Positions 1 to 8,727 of a stretch of 64,000 nt of DNA are shown in pieces. The stretch is from Comamonadaceae bacterium. Lineage in GTDB: Bacteria; Pseudomonadota; Gammaproteobacteria; Burkholderiales; Burkholderiaceae_C. The notes under the pieces were generated by a model. It saw only the letters and a program-made list of their open reading frames with translations, was not told the DNA's origin and did not search any database. The stretch spans positions 1 through 64,000 of the forward strand of contig JAIYCB010000002.1 in the NCBI GenBank assembly GCA_027488215.1, read 5' to 3'. Numbering within the stretch: position 1 is the first letter of the stretch; every line of letters starts with the position of its first letter. The position numbers were made by a program, and so were the translations under genes.

Positions 1-217
1 CATCGGCAAAGCTGCCGCCTTCCTCTCCCTCGTCCACGCCCAGCAGCATGGGCAGCCATTCGGCATCGGGAATGGCGCGGCGGCAGCACACCAGCGCGGC
101 CATGAAGCCCTCACAAAATTCCCATTGCGGTGTTTCTTCAAACCGCTCGCGCAGGTCGTCCAGGATGTTGTCCAGGGTGTCAAAGTCTTCGGCTTCCAAG
201 CCAGCGGTGGTGTTCAT
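1..217 (-). CDS. YecA/UPF0149-family protein, N-terminal part
   Basis: The gene starts at an ATG at 217 and runs off the left edge, so only the first 72 or so residues are present. They read MNTTAGLEAEDFD, then an acidic helix, then EFCEGFMAALVCCRRAIP and a WLPMLLG segment. The FCEGFMAAL..CRR pattern is typical of the N-terminal helical domain of the UPF0149/YecA family, which often ends in a zinc-binding SEC-C motif; that end would lie outside the window. The molecular function of the family is poorly known. It lies 15 bases downstream of the PIN-domain gene on the same strand, so it is probably the last member of the rpoN-side gene string. The family call rests on a partial sequence. Confidence 0.7.
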   Translation of the reverse strand, partial: MNTTAGLEAEDFDTLDNILDDLRERFEETPQWEFCEGFMAALVCCRRAIPDAEWLPMLLGVDEGEEGGSFAD

Positions 218-232
218 GGTGTGTTCCTGAGG

Positions 233-664
233 TCAGGCGGGGATTGTAGTGACCGGGTTCAACGCCACGCCACAGCGCGCCAGGCGCTTTTTCATGCACA
301 GCACTTGAGCGTCCTTGCTGTGCAGGGCGGCGCTGTGGGCGACGGCCAGGTCGATGAATTTCTGGTCGTCGGCGTCTTTGCAGGCGTAAGGGGCTTTGGG
401 CGCGTCGGGCTGCAGCTGCGCATGGCGGTCAAAGTGCGCCAGCACGGTGTCGGCGGGCAGGGCGCGGGCGATCAAGCGCTTGGCGATTTGCGGGTAGTCC
501 AGCACGCGGGCCAGCTCTTCACGCATGGCGGCAGTGGCGATCCAACCGCTGGTGCCCGTCTCGACACGGGTGCGCAAGGCGGCGGCTTGGGGTTCGTCAA
601 ACACCCACAGGTCGAGCACGATGTTGGTGTCGAGCACCCGCAGCATGGGGGCCGGCAGGCTCAT
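233..664 (-). CDS. PIN-domain protein (putative toxin-type ribonuclease)
   Basis: This 143-residue protein opens with LRVLDTNIVLDLW, the first acidic metal-ligand motif of PIN-domain nucleases. Later acidic residues sit in EEL near residue 50 and in KDADDQKFIDLAVA near residues 95-105, giving the usual constellation for a Mg2+-dependent RNase of the 'PIN family toxin component' group. Its ATG overlaps the TGA of the upstream methyltransferase gene (ATGA at 661-664), so translation is probably coupled. An internal ATG at M7 is an alternative start. No small antitoxin gene is visible beside it, and both neighbours are housekeeping-like, so a free-standing RNase is as plausible as a toxin. The fold is clear; the role is inferred. 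Confidence 0.8.
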   Translation of the reverse strand: MSLPAPMLRVLDTNIVLDLWVFDEPQAAALRTRVETGTSGWIATAAMREELARVLDYPQIAKRLIARALPADTVLAHFDRHAQLQPDAPKAPYACKDADDQKFIDLAVAHSAALHSKDAQVLCMKKRLARCGVALNPVTTIPA

Positions 665-1977
665 GTTGCAGACGTTCCTGATGTCCCCGGTGCGTCAGGG
701 GCAGGTTCAGTGGCGGTGCGTTTGAGACTGCCCTTGATCATGTCAAAGCGGAACAAGCGGCATTCGATGGGGCCGTTCCACATGGGAACGCGGCGCGATT
801 CTTTCAGGCGCATTTTGCTGGGCAGCTTCAGGTCGGGCGTGAGCATCCAGGCGCTCCAGCCGCTGTAGTTTTTCTTCCAGTGGCTGGCCAATTGGGCGAA
901 GAAGTCGCCACCGTCGTCGGTTTGCGCGGTTTCGCGGTGGTGGCTCTGCTCGGATGCGCGTGTGCTTGAACGTGCATTGGCCAGCGCCCCGGGCTGGAAG
1001 CTGTCGCGCCCCCGGCCCGCCACACCGGCTGCGGCAATGCGCTCGCCATAAGGCGGGTTGAGCAGCATCACGCCGGGCGTCTCGCTGGGCGGCATGCGTT
1101 GCAGCGCGTCGCCACCCCGGAACTCGATCACGCCCGACACGCCTGCGCGTTCGGCATTGCGCTCGGCAAAGTCGACCATCCGGAAGGCCACATCGCTGCC
1201 AAAAATTGGTGCGGTGGGTTCGTGCTCCAGATCGCGGGCTTCTTCAATCAGGCCTTGCCAAACATGGCTTTGGAAGGGCAGCAGTTTTTCAAAACCAAAG
1301 CGGCGTTGCAGTCCCGGCGCGATGTCGCAAGCGATTTGCGCCGCTTCGATCGGGATGGTGCCGCTGCCGCAGCAGGGGTCGTACAGCGGTATCGTGGCGT
1401 CCCAGCCGCTGGCCGCGATCATGGCTGCGGCCAAGGTTTCCTTCAAAGGCGCGTCGCCCTTGTCGGTGCGCCAGCCGCGTTTGAACAAGGGCTCGCCCGA
1501 GGTGTCGATGTACAGCGTGAGGGTTTCGGGCGTGACGTGGGCGTAGATGCGCACGTCGGGCCAGCTGGTGTCCACACTGGGGCGCTCACCGCGTTTGGCG
1601 CGGAAACGGTCGGCCACCGCGTCTTTGATTTTGAGGGCGGCAAAATTCAGGCTGGTCAGCGGGCTGTGTTGCGCCGTGATGTCGATCTTGAAGGTTTGCT
1701 TGGGGGTGAACCAGATTTCCCAAGCCACTTCGCTGGCGGCGTTGTACAGGTCGTTTTCGTTGCGGTAGTCGGTGACTGACAGCTGCACCAGCACGCGCTG
1801 GGTCAGGCGACTGTGCAGGTTGATGCGCATCGCATCGCGCCACGAGGCGCGGGCCATCACGCCACCGCGGCCGGTCATCAGGTCATGGCCTGTGAGCCCG
1901 GTGATGGCGTGCACCTCGTCGGCCAAAAAGCCCTCAACGCCCGCGGCGCAAGGCATGAACAGGTTCAATGAATTCAC
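661..1977 (-). CDS. THUMP-domain class I rRNA methyltransferase, RlmL/YpsC type
   Basis: This 438-residue protein has the layout of the RlmL N-terminal-half family. A ferredoxin-like and THUMP RNA-binding region covers about residues 1-160, followed by a Rossmann methyltransferase domain with DPCCGSGT (about 200-207, SAM binding) and NPPYGER (about 308-313, catalytic motif of N-methylation of guanine). Relatives make m2G in 23S rRNA. The start is a GTG at 1977, nine bases after the rpoN stop, so it is probably co-transcribed with rpoN. Unusually, about 35 hydrophilic residues rich in R, S, T, Q and H follow NPPYGERIAAAGVAGR, where most relatives go almost directly to the DFFAxLAxHWK helix. 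Family confidence is high; the exact rRNA position is not determined from sequence. Confidence 0.88.
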   Translation of the reverse strand: MNSLNLFMPCAAGVEGFLADEVHAITGLTGHDLMTGRGGVMARASWRDAMRINLHSRLTQRVLVQLSVTDYRNENDLYNAASEVAWEIWFTPKQTFKIDITAQHSPLTSLNFAALKIKDAVADRFRAKRGERPSVDTSWPDVRIYAHVTPETLTLYIDTSGEPLFKRGWRTDKGDAPLKETLAAAMIAASGWDATIPLYDPCCGSGTIPIEAAQIACDIAPGLQRRFGFEKLLPFQSHVWQGLIEEARDLEHEPTAPIFGSDVAFRMVDFAERNAERAGVSGVIEFRGGDALQRMPPSETPGVMLLNPPYGERIAAAGVAGRGRDSFQPGALANARSSTRASEQSHHRETAQTDDGGDFFAQLASHWKKNYSGWSAWMLTPDLKLPSKMRLKESRRVPMWNGPIECRLFRFDMIKGSLKRTATEPAPDAPGTSGTSAT

Positions 1978-1987
1978 TCAAATACTC

Positions 1988-3529
1988 TCAAAGGGTTTTG
2001 CGCAGGTTCGCAGGCGCGATCTTCAGGGCTTCGCGGTACTTGGCCACCGTGCGGCGGGCGCAGTCGATGCCTTGCTCTTTCAGCATTTCCGAAATCTGGT
2101 TGTCTGACAGCGGTTTGGAGGGCTTTTCAGCGGCCACAAATTGTTTGATGAGCGCCCGCACCGCGGTGCTCGATGCGGCGCTGCCGCTGTCGGTGCCCAG
2201 ACCCGAGCCAAAGAAATACTTCAGCTCAAAAGTGCCTTGTGGTGTGGCCATGTATTTGGCGGTGGTGACTCGGCTGATGGTGGATTCGTGCATGCCCAGC
2301 TCGTCGGCGATCTCTCGCAGCACCAGCGGGCGCATGGCCAGCGGGCCATGCGTGAAGAAGTTTTTTTGCCGCTCCACGATGGCCGTCGACACGCGCAAGA
2401 TCGTGTCAAAGCGCTGCTGGATGTTCTTGATGAACCAGCGTGCCTCTTGCAGACGTTGTTGCAAGCCCGCATGGTTGTCGCCTTTGCTGCCACGCAAGGC
2501 GTTGGCATAGATGTCGTGCACCCGCAGCTTGGGCATCACATCGGGGTTGAGTTGGATGCGGAATTTGGGCGTGGCCGTTTTGCTGGTGTTCACCACCAAC
2601 ACGTCGGGGATGATGACGTTCTGCTCCGCCTGCACAAAGGGGCGGCCTGGTTTAGGCTCGAGCCGGGCGATGAAGGGGATGGCAGCTTTGACCACGGCTT
2701 CGTCGATGCCGCAGGTCACCGCCAGGCGCTTGAAGTCGCGCTTGGCCAACATCTCCAGCGGTTGAGCGCAAATGGCCAAAGCAGCTTGGGCCACCTCGTC
2801 ATCGGGTTCGTCCTTGAGGTGGGCCTTGATCTGGATGCCCAGACACTCGGCCAGATCGCGTGCACCTACACCCAAGGGTTCGAGCGATTGCAGCAAGCCC
2901 AGCGCCACGGTAAAGCGGTGCACCAACTCGTCGAGTTGTTCAAAATCGTCGCTGCCCGCGAGACTCGCGGCAAGCTCGGGGAGGGTGTCGGTCAGGTAGC
3001 CGTCGTCGTTGAGCGATTCGATCAAAAATCGAAGCGCCGCACGGTCTACCTCGGACAGGCGCAGCGACAAGGCTTGGCGGTGCAAAAAGTCGGTCAGCGA
3101 GCCGCTGCTGCGGGCCAGGTCGATCGCGTCAGCGGTTTCTTCGCTGTTGTTCTGGCGGGCCGGGGCGTCGCCGCCCCATTCGCTGTCGTCGGGGCGCATG
3201 TCCACGCTGCCATCACCGTCCCAGCTTTCGGCCACGTCTGTGACGGCTTCGTCACGGTTTTCGCTGGCGCTGTCTTCGCTGCTGCTGGCCGTGCTGGCGC
3301 TTTCGCTGACGCGGTCTCCCAGGCTCACGTGGGCATCGGCTTGGTCCAGACCAAAGGCCTCGGCGGTAGCTTCTTCCTCGGCCCGCTCCAGAAACGGGTT
3401 CTCATCCAGCATCTGGTCGACTTCTTGCGACAACTCCAGCGTGGACAGCTGCAGCAGGCGGATCGATTGTTGCAGCTGGGGCGTGAGCGCCAGGTGCTGG
3501 GACATGCGTAGCGACAGGCCGGGCTTCAT
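1988..3529 (-). CDS. rpoN: RNA polymerase sigma-54 factor RpoN
   Basis: This is a sigma-54 factor of 513 residues. Region I at the N terminus carries the LxxSQxLxLTPQLQQSIRLLQ segment that contacts bacterial enhancer-binding ATPases. It is followed by a strongly acidic, low-complexity region II (about residues 55-135), the core-binding domain, a helix-turn-helix, and the RpoN box ARRTVAKYRE near the C terminus (about 491-500) that reads the -24 promoter element. The frame stays open upstream into lptB, but the family start MKPGLSLRMSQ places the ATG at 3529. It follows lptB by 37 bases on the same strand, the usual proteobacterial order lptA-lptB-rpoN. The common downstream partner hpf is absent; an rRNA methyltransferase gene follows instead. 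Confidence 0.97.
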   Translation of the reverse strand: MKPGLSLRMSQHLALTPQLQQSIRLLQLSTLELSQEVDQMLDENPFLERAEEEATAEAFGLDQADAHVSLGDRVSESASTASSSEDSASENRDEAVTDVAESWDGDGSVDMRPDDSEWGGDAPARQNNSEETADAIDLARSSGSLTDFLHRQALSLRLSEVDRAALRFLIESLNDDGYLTDTLPELAASLAGSDDFEQLDELVHRFTVALGLLQSLEPLGVGARDLAECLGIQIKAHLKDEPDDEVAQAALAICAQPLEMLAKRDFKRLAVTCGIDEAVVKAAIPFIARLEPKPGRPFVQAEQNVIIPDVLVVNTSKTATPKFRIQLNPDVMPKLRVHDIYANALRGSKGDNHAGLQQRLQEARWFIKNIQQRFDTILRVSTAIVERQKNFFTHGPLAMRPLVLREIADELGMHESTISRVTTAKYMATPQGTFELKYFFGSGLGTDSGSAASSTAVRALIKQFVAAEKPSKPLSDNQISEMLKEQGIDCARRTVAKYREALKIAPANLRKTL

Positions 3530-3566
3530 GGCTGTATTCTCAAGTCGTGGATGCGGGTGGTGTTCA

Positions 3567-4328
3567 TCACATCCTGAAGTGTTCGCCCAGGTACACCCGG
3601 CGCACATCGGCGTTGGCCACGATCTCCTCGGGCGTGCCTTCAGCCAGCACGCGGCCTTCGCTGATGATGTAGGCGTGGTCGCAAATGCCCAGCGTCTCGC
3701 GCACGTTGTGGTCGGTGATGAGCACACCAATGCCACGCTGTTTGAGGAAGGCGATGATGCGCTGGATCTCGATCACCGCAATGGGGTCGATGCCTGCGAA
3801 AGGCTCGTCCAGCAAGATGAAGCGCGGGTCGGTGGCCAGAGCGCGGGCGATTTCCACGCGGCGGCGTTCACCGCCTGACAGCGCCACCGAGGGCGAGTCG
3901 CGCAGGTGGTCCACCCGCAAATCGGCCAGCAGTTCGCTCAGCCGTTTTTCCACCTCTGCGCCGCTCAGGGCGCGGCCTTGTGCATCGGTTTGCAGCTCCA
4001 GGATGGCCCGCACGTTGTCGGCCACGGAGAGCTTGCGGAAGATCGACGCTTCTTGCGGCAGGTAAGACAAACCCATGCGCGAGCGCTTGTGGATCGGCAT
4101 GCGGGTGACGTCTTCGCCGTCGATCAGGATCTGCCCGCCATCGGCCCGCACGAGACCCACGATCATGTAAAAAGAGGTGGTTTTGCCCGCGCCGTTGGGG
4201 CCTAACAAACCGACCACTTCGCCCTTGTCCACTTGCACAGAAACGTCATGCACCACCTTGCGACTGCCATAGGCTTTCTTCAGATGGCGCGCTTGCAGAC
4301 GGCTGTCAGTGGCTACTGCGGTGCTCAT
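3567..4328 (-). CDS. lptB: LPS export ABC transporter ATP-binding protein LptB
   Basis: This is the cytoplasmic ATPase of the LptB2FGC complex that extracts lipopolysaccharide from the inner membrane. The 253-residue protein has Walker [10 protein letters not shown] (about residues 40-48), the Q-loop region, the signature LSGGERRR, and Walker [13 protein letters not shown] with the family-typical FAGIDP continuation. The switch histidine is in ITDHNVRET. Length is normal for the family. Its ATG overlaps the lptA stop (ATGA at 4325-4328), so the two are translationally coupled, and rpoN follows. lptF and lptG are not in the window. Confidence 0.97.
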   Translation of the reverse strand: MSTAVATDSRLQARHLKKAYGSRKVVHDVSVQVDKGEVVGLLGPNGAGKTTSFYMIVGLVRADGGQILIDGEDVTRMPIHKRSRMGLSYLPQEASIFRKLSVADNVRAILELQTDAQGRALSGAEVEKRLSELLADLRVDHLRDSPSVALSGGERRRVEIARALATDPRFILLDEPFAGIDPIAVIEIQRIIAFLKQRGIGVLITDHNVRETLGICDHAYIISEGRVLAEGTPEEIVANADVRRVYLGEHFRM

Positions 4329-4954
4329 GGTTTTTGCGCGGGGAGAATTCCGGGGCTGGCGCGCAAGGCAGGAGCGGTAGGTACAGCAGAGGTGGGGGCG
4401 GCCGATGTGTTGCGGGGCGACAGCATGGCCCGTACACGTTGCCCGGTACCACTGGCAGCCTGGCCGTCCACGGTCATGACCTCGCTGGTGTTGTTGAACA
4501 CAATGGTGTGGCCGTTGAGTTGGTCGGCCACTTGATTGCCGCGCAAGATGCGCACCTCCGCGCGCTGGCTCAGGGTGATGACATCGGCCTGGTTGTCATA
4601 AGTGACCTGTTCGGCCTCACCCTCGGTGAATTCGTTCACGCCCTCGCGTTTTTGCCTGAAAAACACCCGCTCAGACGGGGCGGCCCACAAACGGGCCACC
4701 TGTCGGCCTTGGCTGTCTTGCTGCACTTCCATGCGAGCAGCGCGCAACACCAAAGTCCCCTTGGTGGCCAGCACTTTACCGGTGAACTGGGTCAGCTGAC
4801 GCGCTTGGTCGTGGCGCATGCTGTCCGCTTCGATGTTCATGGGTTGATCCCGGTCGGCTTTTTCGGCTTGGCAGGGCAGGGCGAGCAAGCTGGCGCACAG
4901 CCCCAACAAACCCCAATGGGGCAAGCGAAGGAGGGTATGTGTTTTGAAGGGCAT
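4325..4954 (-). CDS. lptA: Lipopolysaccharide transport periplasmic protein LptA
   Basis: This 209-residue periplasmic protein begins with a hydrophobic signal peptide (about residues 8-30, ending in ALPCQA). It then shows the OstA/LptA beta-jellyroll pattern: [33 protein letters not shown] and [43 protein letters not shown]. LptA polymerises into the bridge that carries LPS from LptC to LptD. The C terminus is a proline/alanine-rich tail. In many betaproteobacteria lptC and kdsC lie just upstream; here the upstream neighbour is dsbA, separated by 163 bases that contain a dsbA terminator, so lptA probably has its own promoter. A TACAAT-like -10 box reads on the minus strand at 4983-4978, though no convincing -35 is seen. 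Confidence 0.93.
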   Translation of the reverse strand: MPFKTHTLLRLPHWGLLGLCASLLALPCQAEKADRDQPMNIEADSMRHDQARQLTQFTGKVLATKGTLVLRAARMEVQQDSQGRQVARLWAAPSERVFFRQKREGVNEFTEGEAEQVTYDNQADVITLSQRAEVRILRGNQVADQLNGHTIVFNNTSEVMTVDGQAASGTGQRVRAMLSPRNTSAAPTSAVPTAPALRASPGILPAQKP

Positions 4955-5038
4955 GAATCTTGCTGTGAATCGCAGTCATTGTAGGTGCAAGCGCCACGCA
5001 TCGCGCTACATACAGCGCAAAAATCAAAGGGCAGCTGC

Positions 5039-5069
5039 AAAAAAGCCCGCACGGGACAGCGGCGGGCTT
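5039..5069 (-). terminator. Rho-independent terminator after dsbA
   Basis: Read on the minus strand, an 8-bp perfect stem (AAGCCCGC/GCGGGCTT, plus-strand arms 5043-5050 and 5062-5069) is followed by a run of about six T. It lies about 50 bases beyond the dsbA stop. A second hairpin (GGGCATCC...GGATGCCC, about 5091-5111) lies between it and the stop but has no T run. This separates dsbA transcription from lptA. Confidence 0.8.
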
Positions 5070-5117
5070 CGCAAAATACCCCGCTGGGGTGGGCATCCGG
5101 TCGGGATGCCCGAAAGC

Positions 5118-5759
5118 TCAGCGGTTTTGGCGGGACTGGACAATCAGCGCGTCGGCGACCTGCAGCGCGCGCGTCATGCTGCCTGCCAGTGTGCCGTCGA
5201 TGTAAAAGCGGCCTGCCACCCCCAGCGAGGGAACACCTTCGATCTTGAAGTCGTTTTGGAGCTGCACGGCCCTCTTGGCCTTGGTGGCCACGCCAAAGGA
5301 CTTGTAAGTCTGCTCGAACTTGGCTTTGTCAATGCCTTGCTTTTCGGCCCATGCCAGCACGGCAGCATCGGTGTTGAGCATCAACTTCTCACCATGGATG
5401 GCGGTGAACACGCGGATGTGCATTTTGTCGACCAGGTTCATGGCTTCCAGCGTGTAATACAGGCGCTGCTGGGGCACGAAGTCATCCCGGAAAGCCACCG
5501 GAACACGACGTACCACCACGTCTTTGGGCGCGTTTTTGGCCCACTGCTCGAACGCAGGTTCAAACTGATTGCAGTGGGGGCAGCTGTACCAAAAGAATTC
5601 CAGCACTTCGATCTTGCCGTTGCCCGCCTCGGTTGCCACAGGGCGGTCGAGGGTGATGTAGTCCTTGCCCGAGCGGAAGGCCTGTTGCGCCCAGGCAGAA
5701 GCTGTGCCCAGCAAGGCGGTCACTGTCAGCATGGCGGTGGAAAAAAGGCGTCGTTTCAT
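5118..5759 (-). CDS. dsbA: Thiol:disulfide interchange protein DsbA
   Basis: This is a periplasmic disulfide oxidase that introduces disulfides into exported proteins. The 213-residue precursor has a Sec signal peptide (MKRRLFS then a hydrophobic stretch to SAWAQQ, about residues 1-25). It has a thioredoxin-like fold with the active site C60-P-H-C63 in FFWYSCPHCNQFEP, the helical insertion typical of DsbA, and a cis-proline loop in EGVPSLGV. The frame remains open upstream to 6038, but the signal peptide fixes the start at 5759. It follows the SPOR-protein gene by 46 bases and probably belongs to the argS-SPOR-dsbA string. A strong terminator follows. Confidence 0.95.
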   Translation of the reverse strand: MKRRLFSTAMLTVTALLGTASAWAQQAFRSGKDYITLDRPVATEAGNGKIEVLEFFWYSCPHCNQFEPAFEQWAKNAPKDVVVRRVPVAFRDDFVPQQRLYYTLEAMNLVDKMHIRVFTAIHGEKLMLNTDAAVLAWAEKQGIDKAKFEQTYKSFGVATKAKRAVQLQNDFKIEGVPSLGVAGRFYIDGTLAGSMTRALQVADALIVQSRQNR

Positions 5760-5805
5760 GGGAACTCCTGTCATCGATGCACACCGGGGGTGCGAAGTGG
5801 GTGGT

Positions 5806-6432
5806 TCAGCGTTGCATGCGAACCAAGGTGTTGTCGATGCCATTGCTCTCGAGCTGCGCTCGAACACGCTCGGCAACGCTCTTATCACTGAAAGGACCCA
5901 AGCGTACGCGGTAAACCACGCGCCCGGCTTGATCTCGCTCAGAAACCTTGGCGTCAAGCCCCAATAGGGCGAGTTTGGCTTTTTGGGCATCGGCATCGGC
6001 GCTCGTGCGGTAGGCGCCGACCTGTACCACATAGTCAAACGGGTCGCTCGAATCGGCAGGAGTGGCCGGCGTGTTCAGTCCCGATTTGGCTTTGGCCAAA
6101 TCACCCAGTGGGTCTGCGGTCACTGCGGGGCGGGGCACAGATTTGCCCGCGTCCGCCGCAGCGGCGGGGGTGTCGGCGGCGGGCTGGCTGGCGTTGGGTG
6201 CGGCAGGCGGCTCAGCCGGGGCCTTGGGCTGCAACACACTGTTGGGGTTCCAGTCCTTGTTCTTTTCGCTTTCCTGCGCGTCTTGTGCATTGGAGCGGGG
6301 CTGGTTCTTGTTGGAGAAAGGCGTGGGCACCTTGGTCACGTAAATGGCCACGGCCAAGGCCACGCCCAGGCCCAGCACCAGGCCGATGATGAAACCCAGA
6401 AAAGTACCGCCGCGTTGGCTGTGGATGGTCAT
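5806..6432 (-). CDS. SPOR-domain membrane protein
   Basis: This protein of about 208 residues has a short cytoplasmic start (MTIHSQRGGT), one transmembrane helix (FLGFIIGLVLGLGVALAVAIYV) and a long proline/alanine-rich linker. It ends in a SPOR domain (about residues 125-208, beginning DYVVQVGAYRTSADADAQKAKLALLG). SPOR domains bind denuded glycan strands of septal peptidoglycan, so a role at the division site, as in FtsN-like proteins, is likely. The frame can also start at a GTG at 6447 that overlaps the argS stop; I prefer the ATG at 6432 because its reading starts like other members. The specific partner is unknown. Confidence 0.88.
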   Translation of the reverse strand: MTIHSQRGGTFLGFIIGLVLGLGVALAVAIYVTKVPTPFSNKNQPRSNAQDAQESEKNKDWNPNSVLQPKAPAEPPAAPNASQPAADTPAAAADAGKSVPRPAVTADPLGDLAKAKSGLNTPATPADSSDPFDYVVQVGAYRTSADADAQKAKLALLGLDAKVSERDQAGRVVYRVRLGPFSDKSVAERVRAQLESNGIDNTLVRMQR

Positions 6433-6443
6433 GACAGGTCCGT

Positions 6444-8117
6444 TCACATTTTTTGCGGGGCTGACACGCCCAGCACTTTGAGGCCATTGCGCAGCACCTG
6501 CGCGGTGGCCGCCACCAGCGCCAGACGCGCTTGCTTGACCGCTTCGTCGTCCACCAAAATGCGTTCGGCGTCGTAGTAGCTGTGGTATTGCGAGGCCAGG
6601 TCGCGCAGGTAGAAGGTCACGTCGTGCGGCGCAAAGTCGTTGGCGGCCGATGTGAGCATGTCGGGGTACTTGGCCAAGGCCAGCATCAGGGCCTGGGCTT
6701 GTAGGCTTTGTAGCGGGGACAAATCCACTTTGGCGAGAGAGGCCACATCACCACCCCAAGCCGCCAGCACCGAACAGATGCGGGCGTGGGCGTACTGCAC
6801 GTAGTAAACCGGGTTGTCGTTGTTTTGCGCCAGCGCCAAGTCGATGTCGAAGATGTATTCGGTGTCTGGCTTGCGAGACAGCAAGAAGAAACGCACCGCA
6901 TCCTTGCTGGTCCACTCGATCAGGTCGCGCAGCGTGACGTAGCTGCCTGCACGCTTGGAAATCTTGACCTCTTCACCGCCCCGCATCACACGCACCATGG
7001 TGTGCAACACATAGTCGGGGTAGCCCGCGGGAATGCCCGCGCCAGCCGCCTGCAGGCCCGCACGCACACGGGCAATGGTGCCGTGGTGGTCAGTGCCCTG
7101 GATGTTCACGACACGGCCAAAGCCGCGTTCCCACTTGGTGATGTGGTAGGCCACATCGGGCACAAAGTAGGTGTAAGAGCCATCGCCCTTGCGCATGACT
7201 CGGTCCTTGTCGTCGCCGTAGTCGGTGGACTTGAGCCACAATGCGCCATCTTGCTCGTAGGTCTTGCCCGCATCGCGCAACTTTTGAACCGCAGCATCGA
7301 CTTTGCCGCTGGTGTAAAGGCTTGACTCGAGGTAGTAGTTGTCGAACTGAACGTCAAAGGCCTTCAAGTCCAGGTCTTGTTCGTGGCGCAGGTAAGCCAC
7401 GGCAAACAGGCGCATGCCGTCCAGGTCATTGACATCGCCGCTGCCGGTGAATTCGCGATCATCGGACTTCACGGTTTTTTGAGCCAGAAAATCGTTGGCG
7501 ATGTCCTGGATGTAGTCGCCGTTGTAGGCGGCCTCCGGCCACTCGGCGTCACCGGGCTTGAAGCCCTTGGCGCGCAATTGGGTGGAGTTGGCGAGAGTAG
7601 TGATCTGCACGCCCGCATCGTTGTAGTAGAACTCGCGGTAAACCTGCTGGCCTTGCGTGGCCAGCAAATTGCAAATCGCGTCGCCCAAGGCGGCCTGGCG
7701 GCCGTGGCCCACATGGAGCGGGCCTGTGGGGTTGGCCGAGACGAATTCGACCAGCACCTTGTCGGATTTTGCGGGTTGATCGCCAAAACACTCGGCCGCT
7801 TGCAACACCTCGTGCACCACGGCTTGCTTGGCAGCGTCTTTCAGGCGAATGTTGATGAAGCCTGGCCCGGCGATCTCGATGGCATCCACCCAGCGCTCAA
7901 AAGCAGGGGTGGCCAGCAAAGCGCTGCGCAGGGTTTCGGACAGCTGCCGGGGATTTTGCTTAAGGGCCTTGGCCAGCTGCATGGCGGCTGTGCAAGCCAA
8001 GTCGCCGTGGGCGGCCACTTTGGGAGATTCAAAGGCAGCGCGCGCACCGGCACCGGTTTGTAGTTTTTCCAACTCGGCGGCCAGGGCCGTGAGCAAATGT
8101 TGTTTGGCAGAAAGCAT
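6444..8117 (-). CDS. argS: Arginyl-tRNA synthetase
   Basis: This class I aminoacyl-tRNA synthetase charges tRNA-Arg. The 557-residue protein has an N-terminal Add-1 domain, the HIGH signature in [14 protein letters not shown] (about residues 131-144), a catalytic Rossmann domain, a KMSKS-like loop in [13 protein letters not shown], and a C-terminal DALR anticodon-binding domain ending in [13 protein letters not shown]. Length is normal. The stop overlaps or nearly abuts the SPOR gene start, consistent with a shared transcript argS-SPOR-dsbA. The 189 bases upstream separate it from a divergently transcribed PsiF-like gene. Confidence 0.97.
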   Translation of the reverse strand: MLSAKQHLLTALAAELEKLQTGAGARAAFESPKVAAHGDLACTAAMQLAKALKQNPRQLSETLRSALLATPAFERWVDAIEIAGPGFINIRLKDAAKQAVVHEVLQAAECFGDQPAKSDKVLVEFVSANPTGPLHVGHGRQAALGDAICNLLATQGQQVYREFYYNDAGVQITTLANSTQLRAKGFKPGDAEWPEAAYNGDYIQDIANDFLAQKTVKSDDREFTGSGDVNDLDGMRLFAVAYLRHEQDLDLKAFDVQFDNYYLESSLYTSGKVDAAVQKLRDAGKTYEQDGALWLKSTDYGDDKDRVMRKGDGSYTYFVPDVAYHITKWERGFGRVVNIQGTDHHGTIARVRAGLQAAGAGIPAGYPDYVLHTMVRVMRGGEEVKISKRAGSYVTLRDLIEWTSKDAVRFFLLSRKPDTEYIFDIDLALAQNNDNPVYYVQYAHARICSVLAAWGGDVASLAKVDLSPLQSLQAQALMLALAKYPDMLTSAANDFAPHDVTFYLRDLASQYHSYYDAERILVDDEAVKQARLALVAATAQVLRNGLKVLGVSAPQKM

Positions 8118-8306
8118 AGGGCGCGATTTTACGGGGACGGGACACCTCAGCGCTGGCGGGCATGCTGCATGAGTGGATTTATGTGCAGCAATTACAGTTG
8201 GTCACAACTGCTGTCGCTCTTCGGTACTTCTGACGCGTTAAGGCGTGGACTGCACAAGCCTGTGCGGTGTCATTTGGTCATGAATCGTTTTTTTAGGAGT
8301 CCTCAC

Positions 8307-8645
8307 ATGCGTCACACCATTTCTATTGCGGTTTTGGGTTTTTCCTTGGTTTCTGGCATGGCTTTCGCCGCCGATCCCGCCAAACCAGCAGCAGCCGCGA
8401 CCGCTGCTGCGCCTGTTGCATCCGCTCCTGCCGCGGAGAAAACAGCCCAGCAAAGCAAAATGGCCACTTGCAACAAAGAGGCCGAAGGCAAAAAAGGCGA
8501 TGAGCGCAAAGCCTTCATGAAGGACTGCCTCAGTGCCAACAAACAGGAAAAGCAGCAAAACAAAATGAAGACCTGCAACGCGGAAGCCGCGGGCAAAAAA
8601 GGCGACGAGCGCAAGGCCTTCATGTCGGAGTGCTTGAAGAAGTAA
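8307..8645 (+). CDS. PsiF-repeat secreted protein
   Basis: This small exported protein of 112 residues has a signal peptide (MRHTISIAVLGFSLVSGMAFAA), an alanine/proline-rich linker to about residue 50, and two near-identical PsiF repeats. Each carries a TCN-EA-GKKGDERKAFM-CL pattern with two cysteines (about residues 52-75 and 87-112), presumably disulfide-bonded in the periplasm. PsiF was named in E. coli as phosphate-starvation inducible, but its function is unknown. The start at 8307 is set by the signal peptide and by AGGAGT at 8295-8300; longer readings of the frame lack these features. The gene stands alone, divergent from argS. Confidence 0.88.
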   Translation: MRHTISIAVLGFSLVSGMAFAADPAKPAAAATAAAPVASAPAAEKTAQQSKMATCNKEAEGKKGDERKAFMKDCLSANKQEKQQNKMKTCNAEAAGKKGDERKAFMSECLKK

Positions 8646-8727
8646 TCCGAACGCGAGTTTTTGCGGGAGCCCACGCCTTGGGCAATGGGCGTGGCTCATG
8701 CCCTCAACACTACAGCCTCGAACGCCC

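Noticed and set aside
8658..8697. Hairpin after the PsiF-like gene as a terminator
   Set aside because: The stem has a bulge and no T run follows it; it could be chance in GC-rich DNA.
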